A stretch of 35,034 nt of DNA from contig JANQLW010000063.1 of assembly GCA_028280405.1 (NCBI GenBank), forward strand, positions 1-35,034, read 5' to 3'. The DNA is from Bacteroidales bacterium (lineage in GTDB: Bacteria > Bacteroidota > Bacteroidia > Bacteroidales > GCA-2711565). The notes under the pieces are model-generated. The model made no database searches. It saw only the letters and a program-made list of their open reading frames with translations, and was not told the DNA's origin. The position numbers were made by a program, and so were the translations under genes. Shown here piece by piece: positions 9,675 through 20,631 of this stretch (position 1 is the first letter of the stretch; each line of letters starts with the position of its first letter).

Positions 9675-9701
9675 AAAGCCCTCTCATAATGAGAAGGCTT
9701 T
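9675..9701. terminator. Bidirectional terminator between PAP2 and peroxiredoxin genes
   Basis: AAAGCC-C-TCTC (9675-9685) pairs with GAGA-A-GGCTTT (9691-9701) around an ATAAT loop. The stem has one internal mismatch and A/T-runs on both sides, fitting termination of the two convergent genes that flank it. Confidence 0.7.
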
Positions 9702-9722
9702 AAGGTAATCTTTACCTAATTT

Positions 9723-10352
9723 CTATTTGCTTAAGTATTCAGCAACTCCTTCTGCAGTTGCTTTCATTCCTTCTTCTCCTTTTTGCCAGTTTGCCGGGCA
9801 AACTTCACCATTTTCTTCAAAGAATTGTAATGCATCAACCATTCTGATCGCTTCGTCAACACTTCTTCCTAAAGGAAGGTCATTCACTAACTGATGACGA
9901 ACCACGCCTTGTTTGTCAATTAAGAATAAACCACGATAAGCAACTGCATCACCGTTAAATTCTAATTCGCTTTCTTCATTATAATCATATTCTCCTGCTA
10001 AAACATCATAGTTTTCAGCAATTGTTTTTGACAAATCAGAAACAAGAGGGAATTTAACGCCTTTAATACCGCCTTTGTTTGGCTCAGTATTTAACCAGGC
10101 CCAGTGTGAAAATTTAGAATCGATTGAGCAGCCAACAACTGCTACATTTCTTTTTTCAAATTCTTCAATCTTATCCTGGAAAGCAATGATTTCGGTTGGA
10201 CAAACAAAAGTGAAATCTAAAGGATAAAAGAAAAATACAACATGTTTCTTTCCAATGTATTGTTCAAGTGAGAATTTTTCTACAAATTCAGCACCATTAA
10301 CTACAGCATCCGCTTCGAATAAAGGAGCTTTTTTTCCTACTAATACAGACAT
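9723..10352 (-). CDS. Typical 2-Cys peroxiredoxin (AhpC/Prx1 class)
   Basis: Reduces hydrogen peroxide and organic peroxides using a peroxidatic cysteine. C51 lies in DFTFVCPTE and the resolving cysteine in EVCPANW near residue 185, so the enzyme should form intersubunit disulfides. The length (209) fits the Prx1/AhpC class. There is no signal peptide, so it is cytoplasmic. It is monocistronic, with its own promoter and a shared terminator. No ahpF is nearby, so its reductant (thioredoxin or AhpF) must come from elsewhere. Confidence 0.95.
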   Translation of the reverse strand: MSVLVGKKAPLFEADAVVNGAEFVEKFSLEQYIGKKHVVFFFYPLDFTFVCPTEIIAFQDKIEEFEKRNVAVVGCSIDSKFSHWAWLNTEPNKGGIKGVKFPLVSDLSKTIAENYDVLAGEYDYNEESELEFNGDAVAYRGLFLIDKQGVVRHQLVNDLPLGRSVDEAIRMVDALQFFEENGEVCPANWQKGEEGMKATAEGVAEYLSK

Positions 10353-10392
10353 TTTTTATTTTTTTATGAGTAATTTGATTCATTTAGACGAA

Positions 10393-10400
10393 CAAAGATA
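10393..10400 (-). promoter_or_regulatory. -7 box for the peroxiredoxin gene
   Basis: On the minus strand TATCTTTG is an exact TAnnTTTG box 40 bp before the ATG. No obvious -33 TTG is present upstream. Confidence 0.55.
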
Positions 10401-10449
10401 CGAAAAAATAAGCTATTTAAAATTCTTCTAAATTAAAATTCTGTAAAGA

Positions 10450-11943
10450 TTATTGGAGTTTGTCAAAATTTACATCTATCATTTTATTTTTTTTAAAATC
10501 ATAGAGTGTAAGTTTTCGCAAACTAAAGTATTGGACCCAGAAATTTTTGATCTCATTATAATATTCATTCTGTGCTCTGTCATATTCCTGCTGTGCTTCA
10601 GTAAGCTTTCTAATATCTTGAATTTTGCCGATCATATAACGCTTTTGAGTCAATTCAAAACTTTTTTCTGCAATAATATTTTTCTTTGAAGCAATCATTA
10701 AACGATCATTAAGCTTAGAAAACTTTATGACCTTTAATCTTACATCTTGTTCAAAATCAATTCTTTCCTGTTCCTGATTTGTTTTATCCATTTGATAAAT
10801 ATATTCAGCGATCTTATAACGTCCTTTTTTTCTGCCCCAGTCTAATAAAGGAACTGATATTCCTAAAGATAATCCTTGTGACTTAATAGGATCTTTATAA
10901 ACATCTCCTAATATATCGGCTGAATTGCTGAGTCCGTAACTAGCTCTTAGTTGAACTCCAGGGTTTCTTTCCCTTTTAGCTTGTTCCAGAGCTTTCTCAG
11001 TATTTAACTCATTTAGTTCAAGATCTAATGCTTTAGAGGTATTTCTTTTTGCAAGATCAACAGCTTTTTGAATATTTACATTTAATTTAAAAACTTCTTT
11101 TGGAGGCACTAAGTGAATATTACCGACATTACTTATTCTTAAAAATGATTTGAATTTGAATAATGCATCATCATAACTTATTTTTGCATCTGAAAGGCTA
11201 TTCTCACTTTGTAGTTTTTGGATTTCAATTTTTAATAAATCAGCTTCTGATATTTTACCTAATTGAAATCTACCTTTTGAAACATTATATAAAGTATCGT
11301 AATCTGCATGGTTTTTTTTAGCAATAGTTAACTGCAAATCTGCATTTAATAAATTAAAAAATGTATTGGTCGCCTGAATTGATATATCTTCCAATGTTTC
11401 TATATATTTCTTTTTGGCTTTTTCGAATTTTTTGGGTTCAATTTTTTTATCCCATTTAAAGTTATTAAACCCAAAGAGCTTTTGCTCGTAATTAATATTT
11501 ATAGGACTACCGCTATATGTACGGGTTTTGATATCATTATAGGTATTGTCTGATCTATTTAATGATGTACTGATAGAGAATGTTCCTCCGGTCCATCCAA
11601 CCTTTTGGCGAATAGATAAGGTTCCGTTGAATGATTCTGTTGAATTATTTACATATTGATCTCCTTCCACAGTTTCAACTTTTCTTACACCTTTTGAGAT
11701 AGAAGGTAATGTCCCTGAAAAATAAACATCAGGCAGATACTCGGCTTTATAAGATTTAAATCCCCAATACTGACTCATATAAGAAAGTTTGGCGACCATT
11801 GCACTTGGAGATTGTTCTTGTGCCAGCTTAATAACATCTTTTAATCTGAATACTGTTACATCGTCCTGCTCTTGTGCATAGCTGTTGCAATTGATGATTA
11901 ACAAGCTTAGTGTTAATGAAACTAGGGTAATCGACTTTTTCAT
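10450..11943 (-). CDS. TolC-family outer-membrane efflux channel
   Basis: A 497-residue protein with an N-terminal signal peptide (cleavage probably after SYA near residue 23). Its body is typical of TolC-type outer-membrane factors: two long helical repeats (ALDLELNELNTEKALEQAKRE; the RYMIGKIQDIRKLTEAQQEYDRAQ region) alternating with beta-strands, including PLLDWGRKKGR. It is the last gene of a three-gene unit, 14 bp after the MacB-like permease. It should give the tripartite exporter its exit duct. The substrate is unknown. Confidence 0.9.
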   Translation of the reverse strand: MKKSITLVSLTLSLLIINCNSYAQEQDDVTVFRLKDVIKLAQEQSPSAMVAKLSYMSQYWGFKSYKAEYLPDVYFSGTLPSISKGVRKVETVEGDQYVNNSTESFNGTLSIRQKVGWTGGTFSISTSLNRSDNTYNDIKTRTYSGSPININYEQKLFGFNNFKWDKKIEPKKFEKAKKKYIETLEDISIQATNTFFNLLNADLQLTIAKKNHADYDTLYNVSKGRFQLGKISEADLLKIEIQKLQSENSLSDAKISYDDALFKFKSFLRISNVGNIHLVPPKEVFKLNVNIQKAVDLAKRNTSKALDLELNELNTEKALEQAKRERNPGVQLRASYGLSNSADILGDVYKDPIKSQGLSLGISVPLLDWGRKKGRYKIAEYIYQMDKTNQEQERIDFEQDVRLKVIKFSKLNDRLMIASKKNIIAEKSFELTQKRYMIGKIQDIRKLTEAQQEYDRAQNEYYNEIKNFWVQYFSLRKLTLYDFKKNKMIDVNFDKLQ

Positions 11944-11957
11944 AATATTAGGTTTAC

Positions 11958-13346
11958 TTAATCGTGACGTAATGATTCTAACGGATCCTGTTCAGCAGCT
12001 TTTTGTGCCGGCATAAATCCGAATAGTATTCCAACTGTTGCTGAAACACCAAATGATATTACTATTGATACAGGGGAGATTATCGTTAGTATATCTGTTA
12101 ATTGCATAATCAGCTTAGAGAGAACAATGCCTAATATAATTCCTATAACACCTCCACTTAAGCTAATTAGTGTTGATTCTGTTAAAAATTGTAAAACAAC
12201 ATCTGATTTTCTTGCACCAATGGCCATTCGAACTCCAATTTCACGAATACGCTCCAAAACTGAAGCCAGCATGATATTCATAATTCCAATTCCTCCTACA
12301 ATAAGAGAGATACTGGCTATGGCTCCTAATACGATATTAAATATATCTTTGGTTCTTTGCTCCTGTTTTAATAATAATTCAGGAACTTTTACATCGAAGT
12401 CAGGCACTTCGTTATGACGTCTCTTTAGCATTGCTTCTAAGACTTCTTTTGTGTTTCCCAAATTTTCACTCTTTTCAACTTGAACGACGATTTTGTCTAG
12501 CTGATGGGTTGTTGCACCAGATTTTGAATTTCCCCCTCCTCTAAGGTTTCCCCCTACGATGGTTACAGCTCCTTGAAATCCTTGAAATGCTCCTCCATCA
12601 AAAAATATTTCACGACCTGATCTTTTTGAAGAGCGATCCTTGAACCTGGATAAAATGGTCTGAATAGGCACATAAATAGATTCATTGTAATTACTAATAC
12701 CTAAATCATTTGAAACATTTACATCAATTGATTTGGATTCAATAACTCCAATTACGGTTAACCAAACATTATCGCATTTAATGCTTTTACCGATCGGATC
12801 TTCATAAGGAAAAAATTTGGATTTGATTCGGTTTCCTATTACACAAACCGGGCTGGCAGATTCCAATTGCTGATTTGTGAAAATATTTCCTTTTTCCAGT
12901 TTTACATTAAATACCCGGAAAAAGTCTTGCTTAATACCGGTAATACTTGCTTTTGCCTGCTTACCTCCTTTAATAACTTTGGTTTCATATGTTATCTCCG
13001 GACTCACAGATTGGATACCAGGTATAACGTTCACAATGCTTTGAGCATCTTTTAAGGTTAAGCCCGGGGAAAATCTTTTGGATTCTTTTTTTAAGTTTTC
13101 ATCTTCTTTACTTTCTTTCTCTTCCAATTCGTTAACAGGAGTGATGATTATATTATTTACACCTACCAGTTTCATCTGGTCTAAAATTTCTTTTTTTGCA
13201 CCACTTCCTATAGCCATCATAGCAATAACCGCAGCAACACCAAATATAATCCCTAATGCTGTTAATACAGAACGAAATTTATTTGTCATTACAGCTTCAA
13301 ATGCTATGCTGAATATATGAGTATATCTTTCAATAAATACTTTCAT
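11958..13346 (-). CDS. MacB-like ABC transporter permease (FtsX fold)
   Basis: A 462-residue inner-membrane permease. After a short cytoplasmic start comes TM1 (FRSVLTALGIIFGVAAVIAMM), then a large periplasmic MacB-PCD domain of about 250 residues. The FtsX core follows, with three C-terminal membrane segments and the family motif RIREIGVRMAIGAR. A glycine-rich stretch (GGAFQGFQGAVTIVGG and what follows) lies within the periplasmic domain. Unlike E. coli MacB, no ATPase domain is fused, and none is encoded beside it. The ATPase must come from a separate locus. It lies 11 bp after the membrane-fusion protein gene. Confidence 0.9.
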   Translation of the reverse strand: MKVFIERYTHIFSIAFEAVMTNKFRSVLTALGIIFGVAAVIAMMAIGSGAKKEILDQMKLVGVNNIIITPVNELEEKESKEDENLKKESKRFSPGLTLKDAQSIVNVIPGIQSVSPEITYETKVIKGGKQAKASITGIKQDFFRVFNVKLEKGNIFTNQQLESASPVCVIGNRIKSKFFPYEDPIGKSIKCDNVWLTVIGVIESKSIDVNVSNDLGISNYNESIYVPIQTILSRFKDRSSKRSGREIFFDGGAFQGFQGAVTIVGGNLRGGGNSKSGATTHQLDKIVVQVEKSENLGNTKEVLEAMLKRRHNEVPDFDVKVPELLLKQEQRTKDIFNIVLGAIASISLIVGGIGIMNIMLASVLERIREIGVRMAIGARKSDVVLQFLTESTLISLSGGVIGIILGIVLSKLIMQLTDILTIISPVSIVISFGVSATVGILFGFMPAQKAAEQDPLESLRHD

Positions 13347-13357
13347 ACTTATACAAA

Positions 13358-14833
13358 CTAATTCGTTTTTTTCTTAGACTCACTTTTAACTTTAAATGTT
13401 TCTGCGGATATCTTCCCTTTAGGAAATTTAATTGTTTTTCCATCAATCTTAATAACCCCGCCTTTTGTCATCTGAAACTGTTTTATGGTACTACCATTAG
13501 CTTTTTTGATTTGATCTTTATTGGAAAGTTTTATTTGCTTTTTCTGCTTACGAAGATCTTCATGCTTCTTTATAATTTCCGGGGCTAGGGCAATAAATCT
13601 TAATTTTTTTGGTTCTTTCGGACTACTTAAGCAAACTTCATCATCTTTATCTAATCCTTCCAGAATGATGATTTCATTAGCATTAGTTTCTCCTACGATT
13701 ACTTGTTTACGGTGTCCGTTAGAAAATACATAACTCCCATTTTCATCATTATGGATACATTCGAGGGGTACATATTTTACATTTTCAAAAGTTTTGGTAA
13801 TAATTTTGTTCTTGGTGGTCATGGATGGCTTTAATACATTATCAACATTTTCGAGTTCTACCGAAACTTCAAATAGTTTTGCATTGCCGGACATATACTG
13901 ATTACCCATATTGGCCACATCCGTGACTATACCTTCAAATTCAAGATTTGGGAAGGCATCTATACTAATGCTAACCATTTGCCCTTTTTTAACCTTACTT
14001 ATATCAAGTTCGTTTACATAAGTTTTTGAGATTAAATGTTGTAAGTTTGGAAGTGTGGCTACAACTGGATGGTGCATAAATATTTCACGTCCGATAATAT
14101 TCTTGTTTTGTCCATATCCACGGGGATGAACAACCATTCCTCCTTTTGTTGCATAAATGGTAAGCTTGCTAAGGGCTTCTCTCATATCAGAAAGCCTTTT
14201 TTTTGCCTTGTTCAGCTGCTCAGTAACCTCTCTCATACTGGCTTTGGCTTTATCTACCTTTAATTTATACGATGCTTTTTTTTGATCATAAGCCCTTTTG
14301 GCTTTATCAAGTTTGATTTTTACCTGGCGAATGGTTGATGGTGGTTCGTATTCTGATTGTTTAAGCTCGATCTCAATTTCTTCCAAACCAAATTCCTGAT
14401 TTAATAACTCATTACGTGCACTTTTCAGGTTAATGGTTGTATCTAATTGGGTTGAAACATATTTGGCTTCCAATTTATCTATTTCGGATTCCATTTCAGT
14501 AATTTTATTCATCAAACCAGATCTGTTCATGGAAGCTACATAATCTCCTTCTTTTACAATTGTACCATTGGGAACAATATGCTGTATTTTGATTGAATGG
14601 AATCCCATTTTCCTTAAATCAGGAGCTTTAATGTGTTCACTATTTTTGGCTTCCAATTCACCTGTGGTAGTAATGCTGATTTCAAAGTACCCTTCCTTAA
14701 CGGGGACTTTGAGCAAGTTTGCGGTTGGATCTTTAGGCCTTAAGATAAGCCATGCTATCATTATTAATAAAAAGGAGGCCGAAATGAAAATAATTTGCCT
14801 GTTTCTTCTGATTAAAAAAAAGTGTTTTAACAT
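13358..14833 (-). CDS. Membrane-fusion protein (HlyD/MacA-like periplasmic adaptor)
   Basis: A 491-residue adaptor with one N-terminal membrane anchor (about residues 13-31, IIFISASFLLIMIAWLIL). A lipoyl-like beta region is split by a long coiled coil (about residues 100-220, rich in K/E and A). Then come the second half-lipoyl part with its beta-barrel and a membrane-proximal domain. The last 70 residues form a Lys-rich tail ending SESKKKTN that I do not associate with the family. It is the first gene of the operon and should link the MacB-like permease to the TolC-like channel. Confidence 0.88.
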   Translation of the reverse strand: MLKHFFLIRRNRQIIFISASFLLIMIAWLILRPKDPTANLLKVPVKEGYFEISITTTGELEAKNSEHIKAPDLRKMGFHSIKIQHIVPNGTIVKEGDYVASMNRSGLMNKITEMESEIDKLEAKYVSTQLDTTINLKSARNELLNQEFGLEEIEIELKQSEYEPPSTIRQVKIKLDKAKRAYDQKKASYKLKVDKAKASMREVTEQLNKAKKRLSDMREALSKLTIYATKGGMVVHPRGYGQNKNIIGREIFMHHPVVATLPNLQHLISKTYVNELDISKVKKGQMVSISIDAFPNLEFEGIVTDVANMGNQYMSGNAKLFEVSVELENVDNVLKPSMTTKNKIITKTFENVKYVPLECIHNDENGSYVFSNGHRKQVIVGETNANEIIILEGLDKDDEVCLSSPKEPKKLRFIALAPEIIKKHEDLRKQKKQIKLSNKDQIKKANGSTIKQFQMTKGGVIKIDGKTIKFPKGKISAETFKVKSESKKKTN

Positions 14834-14909
14834 ATGTTTCTTTATAAAATTTTATTATAAATAATGGTATTTCTATGTGATTTACCTATACATATTGTTG
14901 GGAAGTATA

Positions 14910-14941
14910 CAAATATAGAGCCAGAAACAAAACTACAAAAA
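14910..14941 (-). promoter_or_regulatory. Promoter of the tripartite exporter operon
   Basis: On the minus strand a TTTTTG -33 element (14936-14941) is followed after 18 bp by TATATTTG (14910-14917), an exact -7 box. This is the most complete promoter in the window. It lies about 77 bp upstream of the adaptor ATG. Confidence 0.65.
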
Positions 14942-15336
14942 ATGAATTTACATTTAACTTTTTATCTTGTATTTTTAACATTAATTAAATATTATAATCA
15001 CTCTCATAAAAATTGTATTATAAATAGCAATCAACCAACTTCCCATTATATTATCTATAGAAATGCTTCCAAATAAAATTGATGGATTTAGTAAAAATGA
15101 TATAATAAGTAAGGTTCCAATATACTCCCTTTTTAGACCTACACTCGTTTACAAGATATCTGATGCTATAAGTTTTATATAACAAATGTATAGTAGGTAT
15201 AAATGTGAAAAACAAGGAATGTATTCAATTGTAGAATAATTGTATTGAATTGTATTTTAAACAATATTACAATTTATATGTTTGAATAAAATTGTGTACT
15301 ACTATCTTTATTTATAATCCGGGTTATGATGCATAA
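14942..15336. other. AT-rich non-coding stretch
   Basis: About 400 bp of very AT-rich DNA between the exporter promoter and the MITE-like element. A 70-codon reading frame at 14864-15076 runs across the exporter promoter, with no signal peptide, motif or family resemblance, and is probably chance. I see no RNA gene. Confidence 0.6.
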
Positions 15337-15467
15337 GAGCTTGTCTCAATAGTATTATTAAATTGAATTCTAGTCAGGGCGTGAATGGTTAATTAATTAA
15401 ACATCTGTAATTTATCTCTTGAAGAATTTTGCAGGTAAATTCACACCCTGACTTTTGGAACAACCTC
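15337..15467. mobile_element. 131-bp MITE-like element with terminal inverted repeats
   Basis: The right end, read on the minus strand, begins GAGGTTGTTCCAAAAGTCAG. The left end reads GAGCTTGTCTCAATAGT (15337-15353) and, after a 21-bp interruption, resumes with CAGGGCGTGAAT. The inner arms 15373-15386 and 15439-15452 match at 13 of 14 bases as inverted repeats. There is no coding capacity. The right end stops two bases after the SurA-like stop codon, so the element may also serve as that gene's terminator. From memory, GAGG-TGTC/TCCAAAAG ends resemble IS termini, which would suggest trans-mobilisation by an IS elsewhere. Confidence 0.6.
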
Positions 15468-15469
15468 TT

Positions 15470-16876
15470 TTAATCAACCCATTTATTCTGGAATTTATAA
15501 GAGTGAAATTCTTTGTTGAGTCTGATATATGTTACTTTAATTTTTTCATCTATCCATTCTTTCTGAACTTGTAACTGTTTGTCTTGCAAAGCCCAGTTAC
15601 TTATGATGTCATAATCTTCCTTTAAGTTGGCTTTATGCGGAAGTGTTTTGGTTTTTAAATATAAAATACGATAAGCATCATCTTGCTTTTCATCTTTATA
15701 AGCTACAGGATTAGAAATATCGCCTACTTCCATTCTTCCAAGTTCATAGGCAATTGGCCGATCCAATTCCTCTTTAGTGAAAAACGAATTATTAGTATTC
15801 CTGTTGATCATTAATCCTCCAGTGAACCTTCCAAGGTCATCAGAGTGTTTAAGAGCTTCCTCAAAAGTCAATGAATCAATACGAATTAAGTTTGCGATGC
15901 TATCCAACTCTCTGATTGCTTTTTCAGCATCCTGGTCAGAAGGCTTTAATAAAACCAGGATGTGCCTTACATTAATTTTATCACCTTTGCGATCGATAAA
16001 TTTTAAAATGTGATAACCAAATTGTGATTCCACTACTTCCGAGATTTCACCTGGTTTCAATTTAAACGCAGCAGTAGTAAATGCAGGATCCCAATTACCA
16101 CGTTTGGTAAGTCCTAGCTCACCTCCTTGTTTTGCAGAACCAGGGTCATCTGAATGGGCTCTGGCAAGAATTTCAAAGCTTTCTCCTTTTAAAATACGGT
16201 TTCTGTATCCGGTTATTCTATCCATGGCAGTTTTTTTGACACGCTCACTAATTTCCGGTTTTTTGGTAATTTGCCCGAATTCATATTTTGATGGAATCAC
16301 AGGAATTGAGTCTCTTGGGATTTTCTTGAAAAATGTTTTTACTTCAGTTGGAGTAATTTTTACATTTTGAATAATTTCCTGTCGTTTTCCCTGGCTTAAA
16401 AGATCCTGTCTTACGATTTCCCGCATATCTTCTTTAATTTCATCTAAAGGCTTGCCATAATATTGCTCAAATGTTCTTACAGATCCTGCCTGGCTGATAA
16501 AATAGTTAATGCGGTGATCAACAGAGTACTCTACTTGTTGGTCACTTACTTCTACACTATCTACTTCACCATAATGCATCAATAGTCTTTTGAACATGAG
16601 TTCTTCCAAAATCCTGGTTTTAACTACCTGATCTGCTTCGGCAATACCAACATCCATTCGGTATTGGGCCAATTGGTCTTCTACATCAGACTTTAATACT
16701 ATTTGATTACCCACTACCGCAACAATTTCGTCCAGAAGTATTTGGTTTTCCTTTTCTTCTTTAACTTCATCCTGAGCATAAGAAGTTTGTATGTTGATAC
16801 AATAAATAAAAAGAGTTAATGCAATAAATCCGATTATATTTTTAATAATTATTCTTTTTACCATGATTGATTTCAT
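15470..16876 (-). CDS. SurA-type periplasmic chaperone with two parvulin domains
   Basis: The 468-residue protein has a signal peptide ending near TSYAQ (residue 34) and a SurA N-terminal helical domain containing VAVVGNQIVLKSDVEDQL. A first PpiC/parvulin domain lies at about residues 190-295 (FEILARAHSDDPGSAKQGGELG, GYHILKF). A second follows at about 298-420 (NVRHILVLLKPSD, then FTGGLM). SurA-type proteins escort outer-membrane proteins through the periplasm. ATG 16864 is an alternative start four codons in. It is the last gene of the guaB unit, 10 bp after a SurA-like lipoprotein, and a MITE-like element abuts its 3' end. Confidence 0.9.
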   Translation of the reverse strand: MKSIMVKRIIIKNIIGFIALTLFIYCINIQTSYAQDEVKEEKENQILLDEIVAVVGNQIVLKSDVEDQLAQYRMDVGIAEADQVVKTRILEELMFKRLLMHYGEVDSVEVSDQQVEYSVDHRINYFISQAGSVRTFEQYYGKPLDEIKEDMREIVRQDLLSQGKRQEIIQNVKITPTEVKTFFKKIPRDSIPVIPSKYEFGQITKKPEISERVKKTAMDRITGYRNRILKGESFEILARAHSDDPGSAKQGGELGLTKRGNWDPAFTTAAFKLKPGEISEVVESQFGYHILKFIDRKGDKINVRHILVLLKPSDQDAEKAIRELDSIANLIRIDSLTFEEALKHSDDLGRFTGGLMINRNTNNSFFTKEELDRPIAYELGRMEVGDISNPVAYKDEKQDDAYRILYLKTKTLPHKANLKEDYDIISNWALQDKQLQVQKEWIDEKIKVTYIRLNKEFHSYKFQNKWVD

Positions 16877-16886
16877 TTATAGGTAA

Positions 16887-17750
16887 TTAATAGATTTCTA
16901 TTTCTTTTTTCTCCAATGCCTGATCAAAAATTTCCTTACGCATTCTATTTAATAGCTCTGTTTTACGTATGTTAACGATCAATTGTCTGATATTGTTTTT
17001 CTCAAAATCGATTGGAGAATATTTATCCTTGATATTGAAATCAAGAAAACTAACATAATATTGATATGAATCTTCAACAAACTCAATAAATGTATTTTCT
17101 TTCAAATAAGCTTCCTGATTATAGGTTGTTATAGGGATACGTTTAAGCAGGTTGTCAAAATATATCCATTGCGAATCATCTAAAATAAAGTCTGTAGCAT
17201 AAAGCTGGCATAATCTTAAAAGAGAATCGGAAATAGATTGAGTTTGCTCTTTTTTATAAGCTTTAAGTAAGTTTTTAAAAATGGATTTATATTCTGAATC
17301 CCTGTCTACTTTTACGTATTTGACTTTTACAATATTACTTTTAAGTTGAAAGTTTTCTTTATTTGTATTATAATAACGCTCAATCTCATGATCTTCCACC
17401 ACTGTATCAAGGTTTTGTTGTAGAAGCAAAGTTTCATACTTATAGGTAATCAGATCATTTTCGTATTTTTCCAATTGTTTACTAAAATCTTTCTGTGCTT
17501 CTGTTAGGTTGACTTCAGCTTGCTTTACCAGAAGTTTTTGACGTATCCAGTTATTGATATAACTTTTTACCAATGCCAGGCTATCTTTAGCACTGATATT
17601 GGCAGGTACTATTTCCTTAATATCTGATTCATATAAATACTTATCGTATACCCGAGCTAAAATAGTATCATCTTCGTTTACATTCTTTTGTTGACAAGCA
17701 AACAAAGCGCAAACAAAAATGAGTCCTAATATATTAGTTCTTTTGAGCAT
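16887..17750 (-). CDS. SurA-N-like lipoprotein without an evident parvulin domain
   Basis: A 287-residue predicted lipoprotein (lipobox LFAC, Cys at about residue 19). The first half resembles the SurA/PrsA N-terminal chaperone region: ILARVYDKYLYESDIKEI, INNWIRQKLLVKQAE, then an EIERYYNTNKENF helix. Where a parvulin domain would be expected I see none of its conserved GG-L or F-YH-I signatures, so it is probably a chaperone without isomerase activity. It lies between guaB (14 bp) and the two-parvulin SurA (10 bp); the two chaperones may cooperate in outer-membrane protein assembly. Similar tandem arrangements occur in Bacteroidota. Confidence 0.75.
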   Translation of the reverse strand: MLKRTNILGLIFVCALFACQQKNVNEDDTILARVYDKYLYESDIKEIVPANISAKDSLALVKSYINNWIRQKLLVKQAEVNLTEAQKDFSKQLEKYENDLITYKYETLLLQQNLDTVVEDHEIERYYNTNKENFQLKSNIVKVKYVKVDRDSEYKSIFKNLLKAYKKEQTQSISDSLLRLCQLYATDFILDDSQWIYFDNLLKRIPITTYNQEAYLKENTFIEFVEDSYQYYVSFLDFNIKDKYSPIDFEKNNIRQLIVNIRKTELLNRMRKEIFDQALEKKEIEIY

Positions 17751-17764
17751 ATATTGCTTTAATA

Positions 17765-19240
<1,476 letters not shown>

Positions 19241-19258
19241 TTAAGATTTTAGGTTGTG

Positions 19259-19266
19259 CAAATGTA
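19259..19266 (-). promoter_or_regulatory. -7 box for guaB
   Basis: On the minus strand TACATTTG is an exact TAnnTTTG box 24 bp before the guaB ATG, giving a very short leader. No -33 TTG is seen at the usual distance. Confidence 0.55.
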
Positions 19267-19349
19267 TGAAAAAAAAAGCTTGATAAGGCTCTTAATTTAT
19301 GTTAATTCAACCTTTTTAAATGTTTAAATGCTCTCCAAATATTGAGAGT

Positions 19350-20621
19350 TTAGGCGCCTACAATTAGCTCGATAAGCATGTCCTTTTCCAGATACGTATT
19401 TGCCATTTCAATTAACTTCTGAGGGGAAATAGAATTTATTTCCTGAACATACTTTTTAAAATAGTCAAATGGAAGGCCATGTTTGATAATCATTTTTGCC
19501 CTGTCACTTAGGGCAAAGGGTCCATCCAGGCTTCTGATAATTTGCCCGGTCAGGTAATTTTTGACTAAATGAAGCTCTGATCCTGATATTAGCTCTTCTC
19601 TAATTCTTTTTAATTCGTTATAAATTTCTTCAATAGCAGCTAAGGTATATTCAGAACCAACTTCCGTAGATATAGAGAAGAAACTACTATGAAAATAGGA
19701 AATTATTGAGGAACCTATACCATAAGTATAACCTTTATCTTCTCTGATATTCGACATTAGGCGGGAACCAAAATAACCGCCCAGTACAGTATTTAGAATG
19801 GATAGTTGCATATAGTCAGGATGATTCCTTTTGAATAGTGGCTTCCCAATCCTGATTGCCGATTGTAAGGCTCCTTCTTTTTTAATTTTTATTTTGTACT
19901 CTTTAGGCGAAATAAGATCAAAATGTTTTTCCGGAATGGTTTTGAAAGATTCAGTACCATTAAAATAATCATCTAGTAAACTGTTAATTTCAGGATCAAA
20001 CTTTCCTGAGATTATAATTTTACAGTTAATTAATGAATAATAATTTTGGTAGAATTCGCTAATGTCTTCGAGTGATATTTTGTCAAAATCATCAAATTCG
20101 AGTTTCAAGCCATAAGGATGGTTTGTACTGTATAATGCTGTGAAAAAATGCTCTCTTGCAAGGTATTTAACCTTTTCTAAATTGATAGAATGCTCCTGTT
20201 TCGTTTTGTTTATAAGAGTTTTAAACTCAGTTTCCGAAAACCTGGGCTTACAAATAATTTCATGAAATACCGGAAGAAGTTTTTTCAAATGTTTATTTAA
20301 ACAATATAGAGATACTGAAGCATGATCTTTGTCTATATGTGAATCTAGATAGGCTCCATAAGTATCTATTTGCTCTGCAATTTCATAGGCCGAATAAGAT
20401 GCTGTACCTAAAGACAACATTTTGTTGGTAAGCAATGAAACCAGTTTTTTAGGTTGAACATAATGCCCTGCTTTAAAAATAAACTCGATTTTTAAAACTT
20501 CCTGCGAGCCGGCGTTAATATGATAAACAGGAGTACCATTCTTAAGCTTAGTTTCGACCGGATGTGTATAGTCAAGACTTTTAATGGCTTCTAATTTTGG
20601 TTGTACTGTTCTGTCTATCAT
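19350..20621 (-). CDS. M16-family peptidase subunit lacking the zinc site
   Basis: A 423-residue M16B-type protein. Where catalytic members carry HxxEH, it has SLLTNKMLSLGT, so the zinc site is absent. It does carry the C-terminal R/Y element (NIREDKGYTYGIGSS) used by M16 enzymes to bind substrate. This is the pattern of the non-catalytic partner in heterodimeric M16 enzymes. It lies 10 bp downstream of the catalytic subunit gene and should act with it. There is no signal peptide. Confidence 0.88.
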   Translation of the reverse strand: MIDRTVQPKLEAIKSLDYTHPVETKLKNGTPVYHINAGSQEVLKIEFIFKAGHYVQPKKLVSLLTNKMLSLGTASYSAYEIAEQIDTYGAYLDSHIDKDHASVSLYCLNKHLKKLLPVFHEIICKPRFSETEFKTLINKTKQEHSINLEKVKYLAREHFFTALYSTNHPYGLKLEFDDFDKISLEDISEFYQNYYSLINCKIIISGKFDPEINSLLDDYFNGTESFKTIPEKHFDLISPKEYKIKIKKEGALQSAIRIGKPLFKRNHPDYMQLSILNTVLGGYFGSRLMSNIREDKGYTYGIGSSIISYFHSSFFSISTEVGSEYTLAAIEEIYNELKRIREELISGSELHLVKNYLTGQIIRSLDGPFALSDRAKMIIKHGLPFDYFKKYVQEINSISPQKLIEMANTYLEKDMLIELIVGA

Positions 20622-20631
20622 TTTTTAGAAT

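Noticed and set aside
14864..15076. A 70-codon plus-strand reading frame in the exporter-SurA gap
   Set aside because: It crosses the predicted exporter promoter, has no recognisable domain or export signal, and reads like AT-rich chance sequence.
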